Below, piece after piece: positions 36,113 through 50,100 of a stretch of DNA of 64,000 nucleotides (positions are counted from its first letter, which is position 1; every line of letters starts with the position of its first letter). The DNA is from Loxodes magnus (lineage: Eukaryota; Ciliophora; Karyorelictea; Loxodida; Loxodidae). The notes under the pieces are model-generated. The model was given only the letters and a program-made list of their open reading frames with translations. It had not been told where the DNA came from and ran no database searches. Where the stretch lies: the NCBI GenBank assembly GCA_946699065.1, contig CAMPDV010000534.1:62001-126000 (forward strand), read 5' to 3'. Made by a program: the position numbers and the translations under genes.

Positions 36113-36124
36113 AGCTAAATTGAT

Positions 36125-37000
36125 TATTAATCATTTTAGGAAATCAAAATATAAAATATTCCAAGTCCATATTTCTTTAGTTTGTTAATATTAGTCTTAA
36201 AAACTGGATATTGACAATTATTTTCTGAGTCTATAACTGAATTTTATAACTTATACATATTAGCGATGGTTTAATTTGGTTATTACTAAGAACTCTATAA
36301 GGAATCGTTTTCTTATATGTAGTCTGTAGTTCTCGAAAGGTTTTGACAAGACGAGCGCAGAAAGTTTTCTTTAAAGAGCTTCATAAATTAAGGCCATTTA
36401 TTATAGTTAAGTAAATTAAAAGAATTTTGCTTCTATATTTAAATTAAACTTTAATAGACAAAACTCTGAACTAACTAATTATCCTTTTAATTTCTAAGAA
36501 TCTGCTTACACAACAAATCCTTTTAAAGCTTCAAGTGTAGATAGAAATGCTCATATATTAAATTATTGATAGCAGTGTTTATACAAAAGAACTTGATTTT
36601 GTAATATATGTCTTCGTTAATTCTTAAGAAACCTTTTTAAATTTGCTTATCTAATTTATAATTATAAGATTTATAACTAGATGTGTATTTAATTATTTCA
36701 TGTAGATATATCAATTTTATCTCTTCTAATAGTCCTTTAACTTACTAGTCATGCTAAATACTAACCTTTTTCTATTTTCTTCTAACTATTATTTAGTACC
36801 TAAAAGTTGAAATCCTCATATAAGAAAATCTAAAAATTAGAAAATTTAAAAGTTAATTACTTTAGAACTTTCAACAAGTTATGAGTTCTAAGGCATAAAA
36901 ATATATAAAATATCAGGTATCATAAGAATTACTAGCCTTCTTTGGTAATTTCACTCTGAAAGTTAAAGTTATCTAATATATAAGCCTTATATTTTGATTA
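36125..37000 (-). other. Duplicated segment with conserved minus-strand reading frame, copy 1
   Basis: Aligns with 42065-42935. In the common frame both copies read similar peptides: 'KLQKDLLCKQILRNQK' versus 'KLQKDFLRRQTLRKQK', and 'IANMYKLQNSVIDSENN' versus 'IANMYKLQNSVIDSESN', with synonymous TAT/TAC, TTA/CTT and TAA/CAA (Gln) exchanges. This suggests a Gln/Lys-rich protein gene that was duplicated, but other parts drift between frames, so introns or decay are likely. No family recognised, and gene limits cannot be set. Confidence 0.4.
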
Positions 37001-38610
37001 TTTAATTAATTATTTTCATTATAAACAATATCACTTTAGGAATTTTAGTTTTTTAAGTTAGAAGCTATATCTATTTTTATATTTTTAATTATAAAAGTAG
37101 CTATTTTAAAAGATCCAATTAATACATGTGTAATCTCTAAATAGAAATAACACTAAACAAAGAGAAAATAAATTGAAATAGAGAGATAATAATTTCTTTA
37201 AATGCTCTTTTGATCCTTTTAACCCTATTGATAAAGCAATATCTAATTTAAATTATTAAAAGATTGTAGAGATTTAAGAGTATTATTATTATTATTATTA
37301 TTAATCAAATATTTCATATAAACTTCATTCTTCTATTAATGTAAACTATTAAGATTCATTTAGTTAGATGAAATATTTTAATTAATTATTTAACATTATT
37401 CTTAAAAATTCTTTATCTGAATTTATTACTTGATTCATAGGTTTTGCTAAAAGAATAAAATATTATACTTTATAATTACCAATCAAGTTTATTAAGAAAT
37501 CAAATACACTTTATTTATTTTTATGAAAGGATAATCAACAGTGAGTAATCATTGCTACAGGGTTTTCTAATCTAAATAATAATTTATCTTAAAATGTTTT
37601 AGTTCTACTCCAATTATTAAGAATCTTATATCTTTATTCAAGTTCTTATGATTTAATAATGAAATAACAAATTTAATTAAACTTTTCTTGTTCAAATTAT
37701 TTTAAAATAGCTTTAGAAATATATCTAAAGAAAAACTTATTTTTTTACTCACTGATAGCTATTATATTTTTCACCAGTTTAAGTTTTCTAAGATAACTTA
37801 ATATTTAGCTCTTTTGTTTTAATATATTGATTAATTTTGTTCTTTCTATATCTTAAGCAAGATAGCTAGCTTAATAATCTTTAATCTAAGTTTTACATTT
37901 AATTATTAAATTTATCCCTTTAAGGTTCTAACTTTCTAAAGTCACCTTGTTTATAATCTATATTTCACTTTATAATTAAGAGTAAATTTATAGATTTCAA
38001 ATATTTCAAACAATTAGTAGGTTTAAATTATTTCCTATTTAAAAGAAAAAATAAAGTAACGAGCATTATATTATTATCCTATGATGCTTACTAAGCTGTT
38101 TTAAATAGCCAATGTATTTTCATTTATGACTAACTTTTTCTACGTAAGCATTTATACAAGTCTATATTTAGCCATAATTAATCATTAATAAAGAATAAAT
38201 ATTCTTATAAATTTAAGAGATTTAGATTGAAAGCTATTATAATAATTAAGCGATTTAATAATTAATAGATAAGTAATTTAGGATTTCTATCTATCCATTA
38301 TATAAATAATTGCTTCAATAGATAGATTTATGGATATAAATAATTATTTAAACCTATTTATAGCAATAAATATAGATTCATTATTTTATTTTAATGCTTA
38401 AATATCATTTAATTATCCTTTATATATAGAAAACCTATTACTTAGCTAAAATGTATACTTTACTATTGGTTTTCATGGTTATCTCTCTAAAAAGTATATA
38501 AAATTAAATAAAAATTAATTTTAGTATGCTATAGAAAGTATGGTAAATAGAGTTGCCTTTTAAATTACTAATACTTTAATTTTTAATAAGTAGCTTATAT
38601 AAATAATAAA
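37001..38610. other. Unassigned AT-rich stretch before tRNA-Tyr copy 1
   Basis: Part of the duplicated block but poorly alignable with 42936-43495. No domain seen. Confidence 0.35.
37281..37303. repeat. (ATT)n microsatellite
   Basis: Seven to eight perfect TAT/ATT units. Confidence 0.8.
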
Positions 38611-38694
38611 CCGGCAATAGCTCAGCTGGAAGAGCATGAGACTGTAGAATTAGTGGAAATCTCAGGGTCCTCGGTTCAATCCCGAGTTGCCGGA
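38611..38694 (+). tRNA. tRNA-Tyr(GTA) with 11-nt intron, copy 1
   Basis: Cloverleaf is clear: acceptor CCGGCAA/TTGCCGG with discriminator A, D arm GCTC/GAGC, anticodon stem TGAGA/TCTCA, loop CTGTAGA with anticodon GTA, T arm CTCGG-TTCAATC-CCGAG. An 11-nt intron sits directly 3' of the anticodon loop, the usual eukaryotic position. A T-run follows the gene, as expected for Pol III termination. Identical to 43496-43579. Confidence 0.95.
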
Positions 38695-41600
38695 TTTTTA
38701 TATTTAAATAATAAAAATAAAATAATAGAAACTAATGTCTAAATAACTAACTCTATCTATATTAATAAAGCAAGTACTTTAAATTAAATTTAGCTTAATA
38801 TTTATTAGCTTTAAAAATAGAAACGTTAGATAAGCAATGCATATTTAAATAAAAATGTACTATTATAAAATAATTAAAAAGCATGATTATGCTTATAACT
38901 TAAATTATAAACTCATTTGTATATTTTCTTAGAAATCCTTTAATAAGCTATATAAAAAGCTTAATTATTCTAATTTTGTTAGTTTAACTGTTTAGAAGCA
39001 TTTCTCACCATTGCTAGCTATGATTTACTATTAAAATTTTAAAAGTTAATTTTTCCTTAGTTACTATATTAATAGACTAAATATGTTTCTTTTGCTAGGA
39101 AAATAAACCCCTTAAAGCATTTAGAATGTATAGCTTACTACCTAAAATAGTGTTGAATAATAGCAGAGCAAAAGTATATAATAAAGTTTAAACTTTAATA
39201 TGCATACAAATGCTAGACAGTTTGCTACTCTTTTGCTACTAAAAAGTAAGAATAAATAAGAAAGTTTAAAAAGAAATGAGGTATAAGGTTATTAATTGAC
39301 TAGCTATTATTCTTATCTAAACTAAAATAAGAGATCTTCTAATATTAAATTAAAGCTATTGTTATAATTACCTAACTGCATTTAATTTAATACTTAGCTA
39401 AAATCTTATGAGAGCTTATATAATAAATCAGTTGAAAAGATTGATAAGATAAATGAAAGAAACTGATATTGATTATATAGTAAAACCTTTAATTTAGTTA
39501 TTAGATTATACTTCATTTCATTTCTCCTTTAGATAGTTATATCTTGTTCATTACCATCTCATTTTCTACTAAACTCTATACATTTCTTTCTTACTTTTAT
39601 TCTATTTTAAACTAGACTTTACATCTGATTTCCACTTTTAAAATACTAAAGGTAGTTAGAGATTTATGCTTATAATTAAGGAAAATAGAAGATAGAGATA
39701 GCTAGAGATGGTTAAATTAATAGTATGATACTCAGTTTAAATTAAATAGATGCATAAAGCTATTAATTCACTAGGATTTAAGTTAAATTATATTAATTCT
39801 TTACTTAATTCACTATTTACAGACATAAGATGAATCGTAAAAATGCTAGTTGCTATCATTAAAAGCTAGTCTTGTAAGAATGGGAATACATTTTGTAAGT
39901 AGCCTAGGGAGTAGTAAATACTAGAAACAAGAGACATGAAAATGGTAGACCATAATGTCTAAGTTTGATCCATGCGCATTAAGAAGATATTCAAAGATGA
40001 AGATGATTCTAGAGCTTGTTTTAAAGGAATTTAATAGTTTTTTCAGACAGAGGGAAATTTTGAATAGAGACTTGAGAGGCAAAATAATGGGTTTAGTAGA
40101 AGAAACATATTAGTTAGATGGAAGCTTTTAAAACTTTTAACGCTAAATATGCGAGAAATAATATAAAAATAAAAAACCTTCAACTCGCATATTTCAGCTA
40201 TTCCTATTTCTTAAGATTAGGAAATGAGGCTAACTCATAAAAATTAGCAAGCTTAATTTTAGAAATCAATTTTATTAGTCTATAATTAAAAAAATCCGCT
40301 ATAAGCTTTTAAAAATGAAAAAAGAGTTTATTCCTCAAGATAGAAGAAGACACAGACAAAGAAATAGTGCAAGCGCATAATTTTATTTTGGAATGTATTT
40401 AATACTTTTAACTCTTTAAATTTAAATCATTTAACTTGCTCTTTTTTACTAAAAGCTTATTAATAGTTAACTATTTCAAACTTAAGTGATAAAGATAAAA
40501 GCTTGTAGATATTCCATCATAATTCAAATGTAAAATCATTTAATAATATAAAGTTTAATATCATTATATATAATTTTTATATAAATTGACTAAGTCTAAT
40601 AAGCATTAAATCCTTATTATTTAATTCTAATTAAATTGCTATTTATAAGAAACTGAGTTAGATATGATAAACTCGTTAGCTCTATTTTTATAAGTTATAT
40701 CCTCTTTTATTAATAAATAATCTAATCCTAAATGACTATAATTTATTTAGTTATTTGCTTAATTTATTTAACCAAAATCCTTTAAAGAATGAAAGAATCA
40801 TTTAAGCAATTATAAATAATAATATTAGACTAGCTAGCTTAATTGTCTTTAATGGATCATCTTTGTGAACATTTTTTTAAATAAATAAGTTTCGATTCTT
40901 TGAATTAATGCTGACTATATGCTATTTATGTTTATAGTATACACTATATTTCTTGAACAATCATCAATAACTTTGTTTATATGTTCTTTTGGAATAAACT
41001 TAAATGCTAGAGTTTCTTTTTAAGATAGAATATAAACAATCTTAAAAGAAAATTATTATATAAGCATGATGTTATTCATTTGTAATCTAAGCATTCATTA
41101 GAAGGATTTAGTTTTAATCCCTTACTTTTATTTCTTGGTTTCTAATCTAAACACATTTATTAACTTTATATTTGTAATTTATTTTAAGGAGTTAATTATA
41201 TCAGTCTTTATCTATTGAGATTTATAAATGCTATATTCTTATAGTTTTAGCTATAAAATAGATTTTATTTATGGAGCATTAATTAACTTAGTTATTCTAA
41301 ATCTCATACCTAAATGTCAAGTTATCTTCAATCTATTTTTGCTTATTTTTATTTAACCTTTATTACCCGTTAGCTCTAACTTAAGTCTAAAAGTGGTAAA
41401 CATCTCTTAATAATGAACTTATCATCAAAATTCGAATGTCTAAGAGGAATTAGGTACTAGCTTTTTTCAAAAGCTTATAGTTAACTTATTTATAGTAAGA
41501 ATCATTCTATTTATTGTAAAGCAAGTTGACTAAATAATAGATTTATGCATAAGGCTTGATTTAGATTTGTAAATATAGCTTTATTTTATCATTTAAGGCT

Positions 41601-42064
41601 TTTTTATATACTCTGATATTTACTAACCTTTAGCTAGTCCTAAAGCTATTTTTGAGCATCATTGAAATCTATCAAAATGATTTGAGATTAAATATCAATT
41701 AAATTTAGAACTTACTCTTTTAATAGCTAGTCTGTTAGAAAGACTAATTATGTTTTAATATCTAGTCCAATATCTATCAAATAAAGGGAGTATAGTAATT
41801 ACTAGAGAAGCTAAACTTAAGAAAGATATTTGTAATTTTACTTAGAATGAAAGTTAGGAAATAAAAGGTAAATTGCTTAAATGACAAATATGTAAAAAAA
41901 GAAATTTCGAGCTTAGACTATAAATAAAGAATTAATGGGGTTCTAGAGATAAAGGTATCTACTCCAATAAAAAATTCGTTTTATCTTATTTAAATAAGAA
42001 TATAGTTAGATATAGTATAAGCAAGCTTTGCTTAAAGTAAAAGCAAAATCAATTTTATTAGATT
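38695..42064. other. Unassigned stretch containing dispersed-repeat copy 2
   Basis: AT-rich. The 270-bp repeat lies at 39508-39776. Immediately after it, 39830-40380 is more complex, and plus-strand readings such as 'EWEYILQVAQGVVNTRNKRH' look protein-like, but all three frames give comparable stretches and no domain is recognised. Confidence 0.3.
39508..39776. repeat. Dispersed 270-bp repeat, copy 2
   Basis: Counterpart of 6068-6340, same orientation, with scattered substitutions and single-base indels. Confidence 0.75.
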
Positions 42065-42935
42065 GCTAATTACTTAAGGAAATCGATATATAAAAATATT
42101 CCAAGTCAATACTTCTTTAGTACGTTAATATTAGACTTAAAAACTGAGTATTGAAATTACTTTCTGAGTCTATAACTGAATTTTAAAGCTTGTACATATT
42201 AGCGATAGCTTAGTAAGACTTTTGCTAAGATCTCTAATAGGAATCAGTTTCCTATATAAAGTCTGTAGTTCCTCTAAAGGTCTTGATAAGTTAGGCTAAG
42301 AAAGTCTTCTCTCAAAGCTTCATAAGCTTAAGTCATTTAAAATGTAAATCTACATAAAAAATATTCTTTATTATACTTAAATTAAATCAAAGAGTTAAAG
42401 GTTTAAACAAACCAAACTTTGAAATAACTAAGTCTGCTTTTATTTTCTAAGAGTTTGTCTACGCAAAAAATCCTTTTATAGCTTTATGTTTTTCTAAGAG
42501 TTTCAATGATTTTTTTAATTTTCACAGGATTAAGATAAAAAAATTTGAATTTAAGAAATAGTTTCTTTGCTATCTCTTAAGCAACTTATTTAAGTTTGCT
42601 TATTCAATTAAATATTTATTAGACTTAGATTCCAAGATTTATTTAGATTATCTAGTTGACATATTAACTTTTTCCCTTGTCAATAAACCTACCTCTTACC
42701 ATTTATGCTAGAGGCTATACTTTTTTCCCAATTTTTTCTTGAAAATATTTAGTTATAAAAATCTAGAAGTTCTCATATACGAAAATCTGAAGTTAATCAA
42801 GAACGAAATTCCAGAAATTTAGGATTTTAAATTTTTAGGTTTATATATATGATACCAGTTATCATAAGGATGTTAAGTCTTTCTTGGTATTTTAACTCAG
42901 AAAGTTAACAGAAATCCATCTATGAACTTTATTGC
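42065..42935 (-). other. Duplicated segment with conserved minus-strand reading frame, copy 2
   Basis: Counterpart of 36125-37000. The minus strand reads 'KLQKDFLRRQTLRKQK' and 'IANMYKLQNSVIDSESN'; upstream 'LQIFVYENFQIF' matches 'FQIFLYEDFNFQ' of copy 1. The start and any splice sites cannot be set. It lies in a direct duplication with the downstream tRNA-Tyr, so the whole block was copied together. Confidence 0.4.
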
Positions 42936-43495
42936 TTTTAAGTAATAAATTGGTTATCTTCTATATAAATACTTTCTCTTTCGATTTCCAGCTTTCAAGT
43001 TTAAAGCTATATCAGAAAATATAACCAAAGTCTTATGTATAAAAAGTAGGTATTTTAAAAGATCTGATAAATGGATTACTTCATCTTAAGAAAGAAATAA
43101 AGCACCCAAATATTGAGAAAATGCCTTTCATAGAAGCACAGTGATACTGATAGAGCGGTATCTAGTTAAAATAATTTAAAGTCTATAGAGAAATTAAATA
43201 CTACCATTAGGTGTTAACTATGGATTTATTTATCTTATTAGCTTAAATTTTATCTTCATTTGTCATTACAACATTTAGAAAAACTTTAAGTATAGAAAAT
43301 CTAGCATTAAGCTAAATTTAGTTGGGATACCTAAAGCAAAATAATTTATAGATTTTTATACTGTAGGCTATTTTGCTAAATATTTTACAGGGTGAATAAA
43401 GATTTAAGTGGATAATAAATAAAGTGAAAGTAAAGCATAGAGACTTATCTTTTGAATTCAGCTAGTTATAATAAGCAGCTTAGAGAAATAATAAA
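42936..43495. other. Unassigned stretch before tRNA-Tyr copy 2
   Basis: Shorter than the equivalent interval of copy 1. No domain or RNA gene seen. Confidence 0.35.
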
Positions 43496-43579
43496 CCGGC
43501 AATAGCTCAGCTGGAAGAGCATGAGACTGTAGAATTAGTGGAAATCTCAGGGTCCTCGGTTCAATCCCGAGTTGCCGGA
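43496..43579 (+). tRNA. tRNA-Tyr(GTA) with 11-nt intron, copy 2
   Basis: Identical over all 84 nt to 38611-38694, including the intron; about 11 nt upstream and 22 nt downstream are also the same, whereas the more distant flanks have diverged. Anticodon GTA, pairing and T-run terminator as in copy 1. Confidence 0.95.
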
Positions 43580-44114
43580 TTTTTATATTTAAATAATAAA
43601 AACTAAAATTGAATATCTAAGCATTTAAATACTTAGATCTAAATTAATAAAGCACTTCATTTAAAAATAAAACAAAGTAGTTAGAAAGTAAATTTACTAT
43701 ATTACTATAAAAATAGCTCTGCACATAATCATAGACGAAAGAAATAGATATTTAGTATTTACCTACTAGAGATTTTATATCTAAAGGAACTAATTTCTTG
43801 ACTTAGCTGTTCTTAGCATTACCGTTAATTCTATTGTTATAAAATAAAATTTTGGAAAGTGAATTTATCTGCAAATAATAAAAGTAAGCTAAACATTTTG
43901 AACCAAAATCAGATATTAGTACCTAATTTTATAATAATCAAGTAACTTTATTTTATAAGAGATTCTATTTGCTTAAATTAAAGAGGGAGGATTATTATCG
44001 ATTTATATTTTTGCATTTAGGTTGAAATGAAAATCTTATTATAAGCTGTTAAATATAAATCTTTCATATAATAAGTTTAAAAATATTGCTTAAATAAGAA
44101 TAATAATATAAAAA
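43580..44114. other. AT-rich spacer between tRNA genes
   Basis: No feature recognised. Confidence 0.4.
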
Positions 44115-44185
44115 TGGTCCCACCGAGACTCGAACTCAGATTGTTGGATTCAGAGTCCAAAGTGCTACCATTACACCATAGGACC
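44115..44185 (-). tRNA. tRNA-Gln(CTG)
   Basis: Acceptor GGTCCTA/TGGGACC with discriminator A, D arm GTGT/GCAC, anticodon stem TTGGA/TCCAA, loop CTCTGAA with anticodon CTG, T arm CTGAG/CTCGG. It reads the ordinary CAG codon. The Gln tRNAs needed for UAA and UAG (anticodons UUA and CUA) are not in this window. No intron. Confidence 0.95.
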
Positions 44186-47100
44186 TGATATTTAGTTACT
44201 ATATAACTTCTTAAGTACTTTAATAATAATTCCCTTGTTTATTATTTTAATAGAGCAATAAGATTCTTTTAAATCAAATTTTCTTTAGTCGCTATTATTT
44301 TTTGTTTATTATATATCTTTTTAAAAAAGAAAGAGTTAAGTACAATTTATCTAAAATTAGTCAAAAATTACGATAAAAATTTAGCATTATTTCATTTATA
44401 ATTTAAATACCTTTTTCTAAAGCTTTAAAGTGACTATCATTTAGATATATTATGTAAATTAATAGAGACCAAACTAAGAAATTTAATAGCTAAAGTTGAA
44501 AATGCTCGTTGGATTTAAGGATTGAAACTGTATAGAAAACTTAATCTATATTTTATCCAGTTTTGTGAATTTTTATTTTTAGATGTAATTTTACTTTCAG
44601 AAGTATATAACAAGAGGCTTTTACTTAATCTTTTTTTATATCCAATTACAAAAAAAAGTTCATCGCATTTTCATTCAAACCTCATTCTTATTAACTATGA
44701 TAACTTTTTTTTAAATACTAGTATGAAATCATTTCCTTGAGATATACGTAGCAAATGAAAGCTATTTTCCAAACAAGCTTAACTTCTTTCTCAGATAAAG
44801 ATAATAGAACCATAATTAGAGCTTTTAGATTTATTGAGACTATAAACTTTATTTTTCTTAATTTAGGTCTTTAGTAATTTTTATGTACAAATGTATATAT
44901 GTGGAGGAAAAGGCACGTTTAGACAAATTTTTGGATGTTTCTAATATTGGACATAGCTTGTAATCTTTCTGATACATTTCCTGGAAAAAACTGGAAGAGT
45001 TGATAACTCAACGCATAATATTCTTGAGCTAGCAACTAACTTATAAGCAATAATCGGAAATAGAATTACAAATCAAAATTTTTTATAGGAATTACAAAGT
45101 AAAAAGCAATATAATTAGGAAAAAGTACGTAAAGATAATTTGAGGCATGTGAAGAGCATTAATATTTAGAGAGACAATCGTTTGAAAAAAGAAGGGAAGA
45201 AATAAAGTGAGAGAAGGGGTGTGTGTTTATAAGCTTAAACTAAACTTAGTATCTGGTTTTAATAAGAATTTCATATAATAACTTCTAATTAAAGTGAATT
45301 ACTATTAAGATCAGTTACAGGAACAAGAATTTAATAACTTAATTTATAAAATTAGTCACTCTTATAAATTAATTTGTAAAGCATATTCCTCTTATTTTTT
45401 TTTAGTTAAGGGACTAATAATATTCTAAATTTATTATATTTAAGAGCTATCCAAGGTATCTGAATAAATGAATTTGCAAATTCTTGCTTATAATAAAATG
45501 CGAATTAGACTCCTTTTTTTATTTCTCATATTTTAGCTTTTTTTTCTTTTATCCTTCTTAAATTTTTACCTTTTATAGTTTTTCAATTACCGTTATTATG
45601 TTAAAATCAGTTTAGATAATTTTAACTTAATTTGCTAATTGACTTTTAAAAAAGTCTTATTATATAAATTTCTTCTTATAGTTGATTATATTTCAGTAGC
45701 TATAATTTATAGCCATATAATTAAGCCAATAAATCCTAATTTTTTTCTTTCATTAGCAATAAAAAATAAACTACCTTAATATATCCATAATCAATCATAG
45801 TTTAATTGGGTAGAAAATTAAGAGCTTTCTAATAGAGAAAATTACTTTTCGATGCTCATTCTTAAGGAGTAAAAGTAAAATGTTAATTAATCCTTTAAAT
45901 TATTTAGTTTAGTATGGAAGTTAGTTGATGTTTATCGGGTTAAGATGGAATTGCTTATTAAGTTAAGAACTTTATAAATTGTCTATCTATTTGAAAGGTC
46001 TGATTCTACTTATAGAGAGGTAGTAGTTTTATCTGAAGTTTTAGAAAAAAGCTTATGGAGGTCATTTGGCTTTGGAAGGAGTTTGAGTTCTATGCTTATG
46101 AGTAAATTCTCTTTACTCTTAGCAGTCCCTCTTTGTAGAAAATTACTAGTAGAATACTCCAGTTAGGTCCATCAAGGGATTACTTAGAGTACTTAGCACA
46201 GCAAAAGCTTAGTCATCTTCAAAAATTAGGATAGAGCTACTAGATAGTTATTTAAGTATTATTTCATTAACTCTATTTAAAAAATAAAGAACTTAGTCTA
46301 TCAACTCTAAGTAATATCTAGCTTAATGTGATATATAATAACCAAAGACAAAATTTATAAAAGTTGCACGCTCGAAGATTCTTTCAGATAAATTTATTTA
46401 TCTAAGTAAAGTAAAAAAATGGAAATGATCTGCTAATTTAGTTTCAATGAGGACAAAGTATAACTTAGTCATTTTTATCAGATTAAGCTAGCTATGGAAA
46501 GAATATAAGCGAATTAAGAAAGCTTATTGCTTGATCCAGTTCTTCTAAGCATGAATATTTATTCATTCTTCATAGTTGGAATGATTGAATTATTTTGGCT
46601 TATAAGTTTAAAGTCTTTGTAGTGCTTTTTATAAAGCACTTGTAAAGGTGAAACTAAGCTTTATTAATATCTCTTGTATATAATTCTACGTATTATGTCC
46701 AAATAAAAAAGGAAGTTTAAAGATGAAATAAAGATCATACCATACATCGAATTTCATTCTAAGTTACTTTTATATTTATTTAGTTAGAAATATAATAGAA
46801 AAAGCTTACCATTTCCCCCATTCAATCTTAGTTCTACTCAGTTCTAAAATATAAGTTAGACTATATCCAAAATTGAAGTCTATAATGAAGCTTATAGTTT
46901 TTTATTCTAACTAAGAGCTTTACTATTGAAAAATTAAGAGATTAGCACTATGTAAAAGAATTAGATTGAAATACTAATATTTTCATTTTGAAGCTTTGGT
47001 TAAAGTTTTTAAGGTTAATACTTACATTTTTGGAGGAGATTAGAACACCGCTTTTTTAATAAATTTTTATTAGTCATTGCTAAAATTTTTATTAGAAACT

Positions 47101-50100
47101 ACTTTCTTTTGAAAGAATAAAAATGAAAGGCGTAATAAAAAAATTAATTGGGATAATCGAAAGATACTAAAAAAGGCCTTTTTAGATAAAAATTATCAGA
47201 GAAAATTCTATCAAACTCTATTAAATTTGATATCTAGCCTTTATAAGAAGAAAACTAAAGGATGATAGCTAAGTGAAAGAATCCATAAAAATACATTGAA
47301 GCGAATCAAAATTGATAAAAAAATTTTGGATGATTGAAATGATTCTAGACATAAATTTCAAACTTTTAAGCTAAAAAGCGTTAAATATAGTCTAATTATC
47401 TTCTCAAAATTTTATTTGTAAAATTCTCTGGCTTAAAAAATAAAAAGTAGACTAAGAAGAGAGATAGTAAATCCTATATAAATAAGCAACTTTTAGTGTA
47501 AATTTAGAACAATTAAATTAAGTTTAAAGTTCAGGAGAAACCCCAAATCTTGGAATCTAAATATTAGATATGAAGAACAAACAGTATATCTAATTAAATA
47601 ATATCATCCTAATCCTTTTCTGTTATGAGGATTATTCTAATTAAGTCTTTTGTTATTTATAAAGAAAGCAGAAATAATTTACAAGTTACTAAGCAAAAAT
47701 AAAAAATGATGGAATAAAGCTAATAATAAAATTTTAGCAAGTCAATCCTTTGAAAACTGCTTGATATGCAAACTAGTTGTAAAAATTAAAAGGATTTAGA
47801 AAGAATGCCTTACGACATAAAGAACATAAATATAATGATTTGGAAACAAATTTTTTTTAAAGGAATAAGAAATGTTTAAATTAGCAAAATTTCTATGCTA
47901 GAACTGTATAAATATGAGATTTGTTTACCAAATTTTTTCAAGCATAACTTTAATAGATAAAAAGTAAAAATAATTAAAGAATCATAATTATGGTAACAAA
48001 GGTTGAGATTTATCCAGTTGAACAAAAGTAGTTGCAAAAGATAAAAAATCATATTTAGAATACTTTTGATAAGTTACTTATGGGTAAAATTAGAAAAGTT
48101 TATAGAAAGCAACTGGTAATTTTTAAAATAGTCAGTTAAATCCAATTAATAAAATGAAATATAAATTATTTCAAAAAAGAGTTAATCTTGAATATTTCAT
48201 AATAAGATACTTTTAAATTAAAGCTCTGCTTTGGCATATAAGAAACATAGAAAAAGCATTTTCTAATTCATATTTTCCCACTGTTTAAAATAATTCTATC
48301 ATTGATAGATTTTAAACTTAGATAGATTCAAAATTTAAAAATCCTGAAGTTTGTTAATAATTTTGAGATTTGAATTATATGAATTTGGAAATCTTAATTG
48401 AATTCTAAATTTCAGAAAAGATAGTTGGATAGATGGAAAATTTTGAGCTTTAAAAATCTATTTTAAAACTTTAAAGTAAAAGTAATAAGAGCATTTCAAA
48501 TTAATTTCTTTATGGGTTATAAGTAATTCTTTATATATTTTAAATTTTGGATCTCTTAAATTAACAATTTCTCAGTTTTTTTAAATGACTATCCCACAGA
48601 ATTACTAATTAGTGCTTATCTTTATTTTCCCAAGCTAACTAAAACATTCTTTTTTACCCCTAATTTATTATTATACTCTTTATTACCTTTTTGTTTATAA
48701 ACTGAGTTTATAATTCAAAATTAAAAAATCCTAAAATCTTTTCATTTGGTTTGATCAACATATTATTAAAAAGTTTTTGTAGCCAATCCTAGATTAAATC
48801 TTGGATTTATTATTAATTATTAATTAAAATATTTGCCTTACTTCTCCTTTATATCTGGTTAATTATTAAGATTAAATATTCTCTTTAAAAGATCTACTTA
48901 TTATTAAAGTCACTTCTACGCAATCTTTTTCACTTTTTTCACTTTTTTCACTTTTTTCACTTTTTTCACTTTTTTCACTTTTTTCACTTTTTTCACTTTT
49001 TTCACTTTTTTCACTTTTTTCACTTTTTTCTAATTTTATAAATGAATGCTCATTATCAAAAAGGAAATTACATTCTCTATATCTACGATAAAATTGTTCT
49101 TAGTACTTTCGCATTTATTTTATATTTAAAATACATTCTTTAGATATAATTCAATCGATTAGATGAAGAGTGTACTATCTAGTTAGAAAAAATTACTTTT
49201 TCTCTTGAAATTTGAATACATTTTCATATTTAAAGATCTTAAAGGCAGAATTTAGATTTAAAACAGGGACATTTTCTTAATTTTGACATGCTTAATGAAA
49301 AATAAATTAAGGAGGATCTAGATTTTTATCCCAAAGTGCATTATATTTGCACTTTTTTTATTATTTGAAAGATTAGAATTTTGAATAAGTCTGCTTAGAA
49401 TTTATCGTCCTAACTAAGCTTATTAAGTTCAAATAAAAAAGAAACTTGGGGAACTTTAAATTAAAATGAAAATACACTTACAATTCTGTTTTTAAAACTA
49501 GAAGGAAAGTACAGAAGGATCTTAAGATTTTAACCTGAAAATAGATAAATGATAGATATGTGTTTTTTAGTTTTCCTAATTAAAATAAAAATATAATTGT
49601 TCTTTAGCTTAATATACTTCTTGGTAACCTTTATATTTAGTACATAGAAAACTGGTAAATAAAAATTGGCAATACAAGTTATTAATGCAGACACTAAAGA
49701 TAAAAAATCTAAATCTGAAGAATCAATTTTTTAATTAGATCATTGATTTCGACATGATTTCGATGAGAAAGGGATTCTATATTTGAGTTTTGATTGATAA
49801 ACAAAATAATTAATAAAGTTGTGTTTGACAATGCAAAAACACCTAAAGTGAGAAGCTTTAAGTGTTTTACTTCTTTTATTTTCAAGTTTTCTCTCTTATC
49901 CTTGATTCTAAAGTCAATATCTGAGAAAATACACGTGGTATGCTTTTCAATTTTCCAGGCGTCTTTCATCTAATTTAATAACTTAAAGATTCATTCTTTA
50001 AGTTATAAGAGATTGAATCAGCTTCAGTATGCAAGCGAACGTGAATATAGCTTTTTATGGAATTTCTAAGTGAAAGCAAGAAAAGAAAAACTTCGATTTT

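Larger units (their letters stand above)
30330..36115. repeat. Large duplicated segment, copy 2
   Basis: Homologous to 18285-22690, direct orientation, about 13 kb away measured between ORF-B starts. It is longer because of two insertions: a coiled-coil element (31161-32131) and a LINE 3' fragment (about 34450-35307). ORF-B is intact here. The SINE of copy 1 is absent at about 35635. Sequence divergence is substantial in non-coding parts, so the duplication is not recent. Confidence 0.8.

Noticed and set aside
39830-40380. Protein kinase- or helicase-like gene suggested by peptide-like readings
   Set aside because: All three forward frames give equally plausible peptides and no catalytic motif is present, an artefact of a code without unconditional stops.
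48931-49030. Lys-Lys-Val protein repeat on the minus strand
   Set aside because: A perfect 9-bp microsatellite explains it, and neighbouring sequence gives no supporting frame.
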